A stretch of DNA of 10,252 bases, from assembly GCA_900557035.1 (NCBI GenBank), contig USRA01000064.1, forward strand, positions 1 through 10,252, given 5' to 3'. The notes beneath the pieces were generated by a model. The model saw nothing but the letters and a program-made list of their open reading frames with translations, searched no databases and had not been told where the DNA came from. Position 1 is the first letter of the stretch, and each line of letters begins with the position of its first letter. This document shows, piece by piece, positions 1-6,621 of this stretch. The stretch is from an uncultured Prevotella sp. (GTDB taxonomy: Bacteria; Bacteroidota; Bacteroidia; Bacteroidales; Bacteroidaceae). Both the position numbers and the translations under genes were made by a program.

Positions 1-57
1 GAGTACCTGTCAAAACTTTTGGAGGGCAGCGCAATTTAATGCGTCTGCCCTGTACTC
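1..57. other. Nested inverted repeats, possible structured RNA end or leader
   Basis: GAGTAC (1-6) pairs with GTACTC (52-57). Inside lie CAAAACTTTTG (11-21), itself a palindrome, and a long hairpin GGGCAGCGCA (24-33) / TGCGTCTGCCC (40-50) with loop ATTTAA and one bulged T. Together they can form a three-way-junction-like fold. It could be the 3' part of a transcript entering from the left, or part of a leader for the barrel gene 200 bases downstream. I do not recognise it as a known RNA family. The pairing is seen in the sequence; a role in RNA is inference. Confidence 0.35.
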
Positions 58-113
58 ACTTTGCTCTATAAGAATACTTGTCTTGCGCTGTCTTGATATA
101 TTAGTCATACAAC

Positions 114-135
114 AGAAGGGGGACCTTCTTTCTTT
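114..135 (+). terminator. Short hairpin with T-rich tail
   Basis: AGAAGG (114-119) and CCTTCT (124-129) form a 6-bp stem around loop GGGA, followed by TTCTTTT (130-135). It would stop transcription entering from the left before the barrel gene. The stem is short and the T tract is interrupted by a C, so it may be weak. Confidence 0.4.
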
Positions 136-254
136 TGAATATGTACTTAGATTAGCTTTTATAGTTGTTTCTTGTATATTATAAATGCAATATTTTTCCT
201 GATTTTGAGTTTATTTAATATATAATTGTGTAAATTGTTAATTCAAGAAAGAAT

Positions 255-986
255 ATGATGAAAAAGAACATTGCTATTGTGATGATGCTGTTGCTTTCTG
301 CTATGGGAGCAATGGCGCAAGGTGGGGAGAATCCGGTAGGTAAATTCTCGGTGATACCCCGAGTAGGTGTGGCTATCGCCAATCTGAGTGATAATTCTAT
401 CTATCTGGCAAAGGAAAACAACAGGGCGGTGAAATCCAAGAGTCAGGCGGGATTCCTGGGTGGACTTGACGTGGAGTATCGTGCCACAGATTACCTGGGT
501 GTTTCTCTGGGTGCTTATTATGCCCGTCAGGGTGCCCGCTGGGGTGATTATGAGATGGCAGTAAATGGGGATACGGGAAATAATGGAATCAGGAAATATA
601 CGGGTGTGAAGAATCATCGCCTGAATCTTGACTATGTTCAGGTGCCTTTGATACTGAAGGCATACGTGGCTCCTCAGTTTGCCATTATGGCTGGTGCGCA
701 GGTGGGCTTCTTATGCGGGGATGGCAAGATGCTGTCAGAAGAAACTGACTTGGAGAAGGATGATAAGACGGGTTCAACCCTTTACAAGGAAAGCCGGGAT
801 GTGGAAAGCACATACGCAGCCAAGAAGGTGAATGTGTCTATTCCTGTAGGTTTATCGTATGAGTATATGAATGTGATTCTGGATGCTCGCTATCATATAG
901 GCTTGACCAAGGTGAATAAGGCTGATGCCGGAGATTCCAAGAATAAGGTATTCACCTTTACAGTAGGCTATCGGTTTGGTCTTTAG
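255..986 (+). CDS. PorT-family outer membrane beta-barrel protein
   Basis: The predicted protein has 243 residues and should form a small barrel in the outer membrane. Residues 1-21 are a signal peptide: two Lys, a Met/Leu-rich core, then an Ala-Met-Ala cleavage site before Gln22. The rest alternates polar and hydrophobic/aromatic residues in strand-like blocks with Gly turns, for example around 66-90 (GFLGGLDVEYRATDYLGVSL) and 127-155. It ends in an aromatic strand (FTVGYRFGL), usual for outer membrane barrels. The pattern and size fit the OMP_b-brl_2/PorT group common in Bacteroidota; members mostly have no assigned substrate, and none can be assigned here. The gene is monocistronic and converges on metG. 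A second ATG directly follows the first, so the true start could be codon 2 (258). I see no good Bacteroidota promoter upstream; TATAATTG (221-228) is the best -7 match but lacks a well-spaced -33 element. Confidence 0.85.
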   Translation: MMKKNIAIVMMLLLSAMGAMAQGGENPVGKFSVIPRVGVAIANLSDNSIYLAKENNRAVKSKSQAGFLGGLDVEYRATDYLGVSLGAYYARQGARWGDYEMAVNGDTGNNGIRKYTGVKNHRLNLDYVQVPLILKAYVAPQFAIMAGAQVGFLCGDGKMLSEETDLEKDDKTGSTLYKESRDVESTYAAKKVNVSIPVGLSYEYMNVILDARYHIGLTKVNKADAGDSKNKVFTFTVGYRFGL

Positions 987-1016
987 GTGATTATCTCACT
1001 TTTACTCCTTTTGCAG

Positions 1017-1060
1017 AAAAGAAAAAGCTCTATATCCTCAGTATTGAAGATATAGAGCTT
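1017..1060 (-). terminator. metG transcription terminator
   Basis: A perfect 12-bp stem, AAGCTCTATATC (1025-1036) with GATATAGAGCTT (1049-1060), has a 12-base loop. Read on the minus strand it is followed by a T-rich tail (complement of the A-rich 1017-1026), 12 bases after the metG stop. Read on the plus strand there is no T tract, so it is a poorer stop for the converging barrel gene. Confidence 0.85.
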
Positions 1061-1072
1061 ATCTCGAAACGT

Positions 1073-3139
1073 TTATCCTACCTGGCTTCCTGGCTTTACC
1101 TGACCCAGGAGAGAGGTAACATTGAGTGAGCCATCGAAGTTAACGGCAGAGAGAATCATACCCTGACTCTCAATACCCATCATCTTGCGAGGAGCAAAGT
1201 TGGCAACGAAGAGTACATCCTTGCCGATCAGCTGCTCTGGCTCATAGTATGCAGCGATTCCTGAACAGATAGTACGCTCTACGCCTGAGCCATCATCGAT
1301 GGTGAACTTCAGGAGTTTCTTAGACTTCTTCACCTTCTCGCAGTTCAGAATGTGACCTACGCGGATGTCGAGCTTTTCGAAATCATCGAAGCTAACCTCT
1401 GGCTTGATAGGGGCAGCCTTGTAAGAAGCTTCCTCGTTAGCCTTCTTGGTGTCAGCGAGCTTCTGGAGCTGCTTCTCAATCACCTCATCCTCAATCTTTT
1501 CGAAGAGCAATTCTGGTTCACCAAGCTGTGTACCAGGCTTGAGGAGCTCTGTGCTGCCAAGCTGAGTCCACTCGAAGGTTGGCATATTGATCATCTTGCG
1601 GAGCTTCTCAGAAGAGAATGGCAGGAATGGCTCAAAGGCGATGGCAAGGTTGGCAACCAGCTGGAGGGAGATGTTCAAGATGGTTTCCACACGCTTAGGA
1701 TCGGTCTTCCAAACCTTCCAAGGCTCGCACTCTGTGATGTATTTGTTACCGATACGTGCCAGGTTCATAGCCTCCTTCTGAGCCTCACGGAACTTGAATA
1801 CATTGAGATACTGCTCAACCTTCTCCTTGACATCCTTGAATTCAGCGATAGCCTTCTGGTCAACCTCCTGCAATTCGCCGCAGGCAGGAACCACGCCGCC
1901 CCAGTACTTCTTGGTGAGCTGGAGAGCACGATTTACGAAGTTACCATAAACGGCAACCAACTCAGAGTTATTGCGCTCCTGAAAATCCTTCCAGGTAAAG
2001 TTGTTGTCCTTGGTCTCTGGAGCGTTGGCTGTCAATACATAGCGCAAGACGTCCTGCTTGCCAGGGAGATCTACGAGATACTCGTGCAACCATACTGCCC
2101 AGTTGCGGGATGTAGAAATCTTGTCATCCTCAAGATTCAGGAACTCATTGGCTGGTACATTATCCGGCAGGATATAGTCGCCGTGAGCCTTCAGCATGGT
2201 AGGGAAGATGATGCAGTGGAACACGATGTTGTCTTTACCGATGAAGTGAACGAGACGTGTCTCTGGATCCTGCCACCACTTCTGCCATGTACCCCATTTC
2301 TCTGGCTGTGCATCGCAAAGTTCCTTGGTATTGGAGATGTAGCCGATTGGAGCATCAAACCAGACATAGAGAACCTTGCCTTCTGCTCCCTCTACAGGAA
2401 CAGGAATACCCCAATCCAGGTCGCGGGTCATCGCACGAGGCTGCAGATCCATATCCAACCAGCTCTTGCACTGTCCGTAAACATTGGAACGCCACTCCTT
2501 GTGACCTTCCAGGATCCACTGCTTCAACCAGTCCTGATACTTGCCCAGTGGGAGATACCAGTTCTTGGTAGGCTTCTTGACGAGGCCATGACCAGGGTTG
2601 TTCTTATTGGTAGGGTTGATCAACTCTTCTGGAGAGAGGGTTGCACCACACTTCTCGCACTGGTCGCCGTATGCACCTTCTGCACCGCAGCGAGGGCAGG
2701 TACCCACGATGTTACGGTCGGTAAGGAACTCGCCGGTAACTTCATCGCAGAACTGCTCTTCTACTTTCTCTTCCAAAACGCCCTTGTCGTAAAGAGTACG
2801 GAAGAAATCAGAAGCAAACTTATTGTGAACCTTAGAAGTTGTGCGGCTGTAAACATCAAAGGAGATGCCGAAATCCTCGAAACTTTTCTTGATGAGGTTG
2901 TGATAGCGATCCACTACTTCCTGTACGGTAATGCCTTCCTTCTTGGCACGGATGGTAACAGGTACACCATGCTCGTCGCTACCGCCGATGAAAACAACGT
3001 CTTGCTTTTTAAGGCGAAGATAGCGTACGTAGATATCGGCTGGCACATAAACACCTGCCAGGTGGCCGATATGCACACCACCATTAGCGTAAGGCAATGC
3101 TGCCGTAACAGTGGTACGTTTGAAATTCTTTTGTTCCAT
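1073..3139 (-). CDS. metG: Methionine--tRNA ligase (MetRS)
   Basis: This class I aminoacyl-tRNA synthetase charges tRNA-Met, initiator and elongator, in the cytoplasm. From the ATG at 3139 the protein has 688 residues, close to the 677 of E. coli MetG. The HIGH motif is at residues 23-26, after [10 protein letters not shown] zinc knuckle inserted in the catalytic domain has Cys148, Cys151, Cys161 and Cys164. The KMSKS loop reads KISTS (340-344). The helical anticodon-binding region follows (about 385-545). Residues about 583-688 form a C-terminal EMAPII/Arc1p-like OB-fold tRNA-binding and dimerisation domain ([12 protein letters not shown]... to the end). The frame stays open to a TTG at 3172, but that TTG lies inside the promoter -7 box, so the ATG at 3139 is the better start. 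It is a single gene with its own promoter and terminator, and nothing looks damaged. Confidence 0.97.
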   Translation of the reverse strand: MEQKNFKRTTVTAALPYANGGVHIGHLAGVYVPADIYVRYLRLKKQDVVFIGGSDEHGVPVTIRAKKEGITVQEVVDRYHNLIKKSFEDFGISFDVYSRTTSKVHNKFASDFFRTLYDKGVLEEKVEEQFCDEVTGEFLTDRNIVGTCPRCGAEGAYGDQCEKCGATLSPEELINPTNKNNPGHGLVKKPTKNWYLPLGKYQDWLKQWILEGHKEWRSNVYGQCKSWLDMDLQPRAMTRDLDWGIPVPVEGAEGKVLYVWFDAPIGYISNTKELCDAQPEKWGTWQKWWQDPETRLVHFIGKDNIVFHCIIFPTMLKAHGDYILPDNVPANEFLNLEDDKISTSRNWAVWLHEYLVDLPGKQDVLRYVLTANAPETKDNNFTWKDFQERNNSELVAVYGNFVNRALQLTKKYWGGVVPACGELQEVDQKAIAEFKDVKEKVEQYLNVFKFREAQKEAMNLARIGNKYITECEPWKVWKTDPKRVETILNISLQLVANLAIAFEPFLPFSSEKLRKMINMPTFEWTQLGSTELLKPGTQLGEPELLFEKIEDEVIEKQLQKLADTKKANEEASYKAAPIKPEVSFDDFEKLDIRVGHILNCEKVKKSKKLLKFTIDDGSGVERTICSGIAAYYEPEQLIGKDVLFVANFAPRKMMGIESQGMILSAVNFDGSLNVTSLLGQVKPGSQVG

Positions 3140-3169
3140 ATTAGCTAATATATTTTTGTTATTTGGGTG

Positions 3170-3177
3170 CAAAATTA
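3170..3177 (-). promoter_or_regulatory. metG promoter -7 box
   Basis: TAATTTTG on the minus strand matches the Bacteroidota sigma-ABfr -7 consensus TAnnTTTG exactly and lies about 31 bases before the metG ATG. I find no TTTG -33 element at the usual 19-21 base distance. Confidence 0.6.
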
Positions 3178-3571
3178 CAAAAAAATGTTGGAAATGCGGA
3201 ATAATTAGGTGTCCTTTTTCTCCTTTATATATATAATAAGGTGTAATTTGATAGTTTTAGATAGGGGAATATAAGGATATGTTTGTAGAATGTGCCTTCA
3301 TTCTAGAAAAAAGGCTCTATTCTAAAGCTCAGATACTAAAAAGGCTCTAGCTTTCCAGCCCGAGCCTTTTTTGTACTTGCCCTTCAGGTCTTTCTGATAA
3401 GGGTAGCACAATCATTATCATTTACTATTGTATTGAGTATTGCTGTTTTAATAATCAATCTTCTTACCTTAATAAGTAGAAAACTTCCTCCTTTATATAT
3501 CTTACTTTATATTTTTAAAAGTATCTTATTTTTCTTTATTGGGTGATGATTACATCTTTATTGGGTGATGA
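3178..3571. other. AT-rich intergenic region, no large gene
   Basis: I see no credible protein gene over about 100 bases here. It holds a bidirectional terminator (3307-3372) and two copies of CTCCTTTATATAT (3220-3232 and 3488-3500). It also holds a 19-base AT-rich string (3227-3245) that recurs upstream of the four-cysteine lipoprotein gene, and most of a 22-bp tandem duplication (3534-3577). Read on the minus strand, about 200 bases (3571 down to 3372) would be the 3' untranslated part of the small membrane-peptide transcript. That part contains an isolated AAAGGAGGAAG (3496-3486) with no start codon at a useful distance. Confidence 0.5.
3307..3372. terminator. Bidirectional terminator with an extra arm
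   Basis: AAAAAGGCTC (3338-3347) pairs with GAGCCTTTTT (3362-3371); inside, GCT/AGC can pair as a second short stem. Both strands end in a run of T, so it works either way. Its clear client is the minus-strand small peptide gene. A further copy of AAAAAGGCTCTA lies at 3308-3319. On the minus strand this gives a second GAGCC-T6 arm that could pair with the same AAAAAAGGCTC. Confidence 0.7.
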
Positions 3572-3577
3572 TTACAT
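3534..3577. repeat. Tandem 22-bp duplication over a stop codon
   Basis: Positions 3534-3555 and 3556-3577 are identical 22-bp units in direct tandem. The right unit contains the last codon (Met) and the TAA stop of the minus-strand small gene; the left unit repeats them just downstream. The period is not a multiple of three, so the second stop is in another frame. A slippage-type duplication is the simple explanation. Confidence 0.9.
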
Positions 3578-3670
3578 CACGTTCAAGTAGGCGATAACAG
3601 CCAACTCTGCGATAAGAATCGCGAAACCTACCTTCTTGATAACTTCTGTAATTTTAAAAATACTATCCAT
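3572..3670 (-). CDS. Putative 32-residue single-helix membrane peptide
   Basis: An ATG-to-TAA frame of 33 codons encodes a peptide starting MDSIFKITEVIKKVGF. Residues 1-13 are amphipathic with Lys6, Lys12 and Lys13. Residues about 14-29 are a hydrophobic helix (VGFAILIAELAVIAYL) interrupted by one acidic residue, Glu22. This suggests a small inner-membrane protein with its basic end in the cytoplasm. Evidence that it is a gene: a textbook -7 box (TACCTTTG, 3743-3750) sits upstream in the right orientation, a terminator lies downstream, and codon use is mixed rather than AT-skewed although the flanks are very AT-rich. An in-frame TAA 15 bases upstream fixes the ATG as the first start. There is no Shine-Dalgarno sequence, as is common in this phylum. 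I do not recognise a family; it is not the Cys-ending short peptide type common in Bacteroides. The function is unknown. Confidence 0.6.
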   Translation of the reverse strand: MDSIFKITEVIKKVGFAILIAELAVIAYLNVM

Positions 3671-3742
3671 AGTCTTGAAATTTTAAAAAGTTTAATATTG
3701 TTGTGTTATACCTACGTTGTGATAACGTCTGTTTTACGATTG

Positions 3743-3750
3743 CAAAGGTA
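3743..3750 (-). promoter_or_regulatory. -7 box of the small peptide gene
   Basis: TACCTTTGCA on the minus strand is an exact Bacteroidota -7 element, identical over ten bases to those of the tRNA and pyrE promoters in this window. The predicted transcript would have a leader of about 65 bases. No TTTG -33 element is visible at 19-21 bases upstream, where TTACCCCCTTAC lies, so the promoter may depend on an activator. Confidence 0.6.
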
Positions 3751-3790
3751 CGTGTTTTTCTGCTTGTAAGGGGGTAATAATTATTTTATT

Positions 3791-3859
3791 GGGGTGTATT
3801 TAGTTTTTAAAGTGGGGGTATTTGATAGAAAATACCCCCTATACAATAAAAAATACCCC
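3791..3859. repeat. Cluster of GGGGTATTT inverted repeats
   Basis: GGGGGTATTT (3814-3823) and AAATACCCCC (3830-3839) form a perfect 10-bp inverted repeat with a six-base gap. Outside it lie GGGGTGTATTT (3791-3801) and a further AAATACCCC (3851-3859), giving an imperfect nested palindrome. It sits between the yifB stop (3902) and the small gene's -7 box (3750). There is no T tract on either side, so it is not a standard terminator. It could be an operator or a transcription barrier; that is inference. Confidence 0.6.
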
Positions 3860-3901
3860 TTCTTTGGACGATTTTCTTATGTGTTCTGGCAGATAATTGT
3901 C

Positions 3902-5452
3902 TTAGAGATGTCCTCTTTCTGCCCAATCTCCCCTATCTAGTGCCCGATATCCGATAGCTTCTGCCAGGTGTTGAGGTCCTACCTGCTGACTTCCGGCAAG
4001 GTCGGCAATGGTACGGGCAACTTTTAAGATACGGTTGTATGCACGTGCAGAAAGGGATAGCTTCTCCATCGCCATTCTGAGGAGATTGATTCCTTCCTCC
4101 GTTGGTTCCGCAAATTGGTGAATCATACGCTCCGTCATCTGGGCATTACAATGTATTCCCTTGAAATCCTTGAATCTTTCTGCCTGAATCTCTCGGGCTC
4201 TGATTACTCTTTCTCTGATTTTGGCACTTGGCTCTCCTGGGGCTGCCTTAGAAATGTCCTTGAAAGGTACTGGACTGATTTCGCACTGGATATCGATACG
4301 GTCGAGTAGCGGACCGGAAATCTTGTTCATGTATCTTTGGATCTGACCTGGTGTGCAGACACAGCGGTGGGTAGGGTCGCCATAGTAACCGCAAGGACAT
4401 GGGTTCATGCTTGCTACAAACATGAAGGAGCAAGGATAATCGATGGTGTATTTTGCTCTGCTGATGTTGATGTGGCGATCTTCCAGAGGCTGACGCAAAA
4501 CTTCCAGGGTGGTTTTGTTGAACTCTGGCAATTCGTCACAGAAGAGCACGCCATTATGGGCAAGAGATATTTCGCCGGGTTGTGGAGAAGTTCCTCCGCC
4601 TACCAATGCTACTTGCGAGATGGTATGGTGAGGCGCTCTGAAAGGGCGCTGGGCTATGAGGGATACGTTCTTGGCTAATTTGCCTGCTATAGAATGTATC
4701 TGGGTAGTTTCCAGGCTTTCTGAGAGAGTAAGGGGTGGAAGTATGGATGGGAGTCGTTTTGCCATCATGGATTTTCCCGAGCCGGGAGGACCTACCATGA
4801 TGAGATTGTGACCGCCGGCAGCGGCTACTTCCAAAGCACGCTTTACGTTTTCCTGGCCCTTTACATCTGCGTAGTCGTAGTCACAATGAACCTGGTTCTC
4901 GTAAAACTCCTTGCGGGTGTCCACAATGGTTGGGGTAGGAGATGATTTGTCGCCAAGAAACTGAATAACATCAAAGAGGTTTTTCATTCCATAAACCTCC
5001 AGATTGTTCACAACGGCAGCTTCCCGTGCGTTCTGTTCTGGTACAATCAGACCTTTGTAGTGTTCTGACCTTGCCCTGATGGCGATAGGTAGAGCTCCCT
5101 TGATAGGCTGCAATGTGCCGTCAAGGCTCAATTCGCCCACCATCATATATTCTTTGAGATGATTTTCAGGGATGTTGCCATTGGCGCCTAAAATGCCGAT
5201 GGCTAGAGGAAGGTCGAAACTGCTGCCCTCCTTGCGCAGATTGGCGGGGGCCAGGTTAATAGTAATGTCGGCTATTGGAAATTTATAGCCGCTATACTGC
5301 ATGGCTGCTGCGATGCGGTTACGGCTTTCCCTCACCGCCTCGTCGCCTAAGCCCGTAAGGTGATACATTACGCCTGTGTTGAGGCTGACTTCTACAGTTA
5401 CAGTCGTGACTTCCAGTCCGTTGACTGCTGCACAATAGGTTTTTACTAACAT
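3902..5452 (-). CDS. YifB/ComM-family Mg-chelatase-like AAA+ ATPase
   Basis: The protein has 516 residues, near the usual 500-510. The N-terminal ~165 residues form the Lon/S5-fold ChlI-type domain. The AAA+ core (about 195-400) has Walker A GPPGSGKS (221-228), Walker B VLFCDEL (302-308) and an arginine-finger segment SGPLLDRID (379-387, Arg385). A Cys cluster (352, 354, 364, 366) in MNPCPCGYYGDP...CVC is typical of the family and may bind a metal. A C-terminal Mg-chelatase helical domain follows (about 415-510). In Haemophilus and Vibrio the homologue ComM is a hexameric helicase that promotes branch migration during natural transformation; the same role here is inference. It follows the lipoprotein gene by 33 bases and is probably read from the tRNA promoter. 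The start matches the family (MLVKTYCAAVNGLE). Confidence 0.93.
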   Translation of the reverse strand: MLVKTYCAAVNGLEVTTVTVEVSLNTGVMYHLTGLGDEAVRESRNRIAAAMQYSGYKFPIADITINLAPANLRKEGSSFDLPLAIGILGANGNIPENHLKEYMMVGELSLDGTLQPIKGALPIAIRARSEHYKGLIVPEQNAREAAVVNNLEVYGMKNLFDVIQFLGDKSSPTPTIVDTRKEFYENQVHCDYDYADVKGQENVKRALEVAAAGGHNLIMVGPPGSGKSMMAKRLPSILPPLTLSESLETTQIHSIAGKLAKNVSLIAQRPFRAPHHTISQVALVGGGTSPQPGEISLAHNGVLFCDELPEFNKTTLEVLRQPLEDRHINISRAKYTIDYPCSFMFVASMNPCPCGYYGDPTHRCVCTPGQIQRYMNKISGPLLDRIDIQCEISPVPFKDISKAAPGEPSAKIRERVIRAREIQAERFKDFKGIHCNAQMTERMIHQFAEPTEEGINLLRMAMEKLSLSARAYNRILKVARTIADLAGSQQVGPQHLAEAIGYRALDRGDWAERGHL

Positions 5453-5485
5453 AAGCTCTTTTTTAGAAGGTTAGAGCTCGCGGTA

Positions 5486-6493
5486 TTATCTCAGCAGTTG
5501 GTCTAGTTTATTGTATAGATCTTGCTTGTTAAGGCCTCGGGCTGTTATTTTTCCGTTTTGAAGTATGATGTTGTCGGGCATCGAAGTGAGTCCCAACTTC
5601 TTCAAAGTCTTGTCTTCCAGCATTTCTCCATTGCATACTACAGCCGAGTTGATAGAGTCGCGCTTCATATTTTCCTGGCAGCTGCTCTTGCTTGCATCCA
5701 GGCAGAAGCCTATCAGCTTGAGTTTGCCTTGTGATGAGCGCTGGCGCTTCTTCAACTCTCTCTGTATGTCCTGACTATCATAATTGAATGTAGCCCAGGT
5801 GTAGATGACAGCGACAGGTGAACTGATCAGTTCTGTACTGGAGATGAGCTTTCCTTTAGTGTCGTATGAAGTGAAAGTTGGTAATTTGGCACCAACTCCT
5901 GCATCTTTCATAGCTGAAATCTGCTGCTTCAGTTTGCCTACCTGAATATTCTTTGGCTGTTCTTTCTCCAACAGAGTAAGGAGAGAGAGAGCTTTTTTGT
6001 AATCTGGTTGAGGTGTGGCAATGAAGTATTTCTTGATGAGAAAGAGGCTTACTACCGACTTTGTATTGTCTTCTATGAAGAGTTCAGCCTGTTTCTTTTC
6101 CTGTGGAGGAGTATTGCCAAGAATCGATTTGCGGAATTTGGTCATCAATTCATTGTTCTTGGTACCCTTTACCTCCATTTCCTTCAAGTGGGAAGCATCG
6201 CCTTTCAGCTCCACTGATTCTCCTGATTCAGCGAAGATAGGTTGCTCAGAGAAATTTGGGAAAACGATCATCAGCGTACAATCGTCATTGCAGGGCATCT
6301 CGTATGTGAATCTACCGCCTACAACTTTGATGGTATCCACGCCTTCTATGCCGCCATCTGTGCTATAAACATAAAATTCACCTTGATTCATGTTTAAAAA
6401 TTTGCCCTCAAGTTTAAAGTGACCACTACTGACACCACATGATGTTAGTAAAATCGATGAAATAAGAAATATGATGTATGCAAATTTTTTCAT
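5486..6493 (-). CDS. DUF4369/thioredoxin-like lipoprotein lacking CxxC
   Basis: The 335-residue predicted lipoprotein starts with a short basic, then hydrophobic, segment and a lipobox LLTSC with Cys19 as the lipidated residue. Residues about 24-120 match the beta-rich DUF4369 pattern (FKLEGKFLNMNQGEFYVYS, then GVDTIKVVGGRFTYE). A helical linker (about 120-197) follows. Residues about 200-335 form a thioredoxin-like domain with a likely cis-Pro at Ser304-Met-Pro306 and a final IILQNGKITARG strand pair. The active-site position, normally WATWCxxC, reads WATFNYDS (233-240), so both cysteines are lost. It cannot do dithiol redox chemistry there and may act as a binding or scaffold protein on the periplasmic side. 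It begins 22 bases after tRNA-Leu and precedes yifB by 33 bases. The fold assignment is by pattern, without a search. Confidence 0.8.
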   Translation of the reverse strand: MKKFAYIIFLISSILLTSCGVSSGHFKLEGKFLNMNQGEFYVYSTDGGIEGVDTIKVVGGRFTYEMPCNDDCTLMIVFPNFSEQPIFAESGESVELKGDASHLKEMEVKGTKNNELMTKFRKSILGNTPPQEKKQAELFIEDNTKSVVSLFLIKKYFIATPQPDYKKALSLLTLLEKEQPKNIQVGKLKQQISAMKDAGVGAKLPTFTSYDTKGKLISSTELISSPVAVIYTWATFNYDSQDIQRELKKRQRSSQGKLKLIGFCLDASKSSCQENMKRDSINSAVVCNGEMLEDKTLKKLGLTSMPDNIILQNGKITARGLNKQDLYNKLDQLLR

Positions 6494-6515
6494 AAGAAAA
6501 ATTTTAAGGGAGGAG

Positions 6516-6601
6516 TGCCGCGAGCGGGACTCGAACCCGCACAGCCATTACTGGCCAAGGGATTTTAAGTCCCTCGTGTCTACCAATTCCACCATTGCGG
6601 C
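6516..6601 (-). tRNA. tRNA-Leu (anticodon UAA)
   Basis: The 86-base gene folds as a class II tRNA. The anticodon stem AGGGA/TCCCT holds loop CTTAAAA with anticodon TAA (6567-6565). The long variable arm has a GCCA/TGGC stem, the T arm is GCGGG-TTCGAGT-CCCGC, and the discriminator is A, as required for leucine. CCA is not encoded. The acceptor stem GCCGCAA / TCGCGGC has one A-C mismatch at position 6-67. It decodes UUA and, by wobble, UUG. It lies 20 bases after tRNA-Gly and 22 bases before the lipoprotein gene. Confidence 0.95.
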
Positions 6602-6621
6602 ATGGTAAACGTTAAGAGTTG

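Noticed and set aside
1352..3148. 598-codon open frame on the plus strand, antisense to metG
   Set aside because: MetRS on the other strand has every family motif over its full length; the plus-strand translation is Leu-rich and matches no family I know.
3140..3172. Upstream TTG start of metG adding 11 residues
   Set aside because: The TTG overlaps the -7 promoter box, so it should lie outside the transcript, and the shorter form matches the family start.
3279..3350. Plus-strand 23-codon frame starting MFVECAF, preceded by AAGG
   Set aside because: Its 3' end lies in the terminator arm, the -7-like TAATTTG upstream lacks one base, and the composition is not convincing.
3348..3372. Minus-strand frame over the terminator reading KGSGWKARAFL
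   Set aside because: It looks protein-like but has only a TTG start, lies wholly across the terminator hairpin and is explained by it.
3769..3818. G-quadruplex from the GGGGG/GGGG runs
   Set aside because: There are only three runs on this strand, separated by 17-19 bases, too far for a stable intramolecular quadruplex; inverted pairing with the C runs explains them better.
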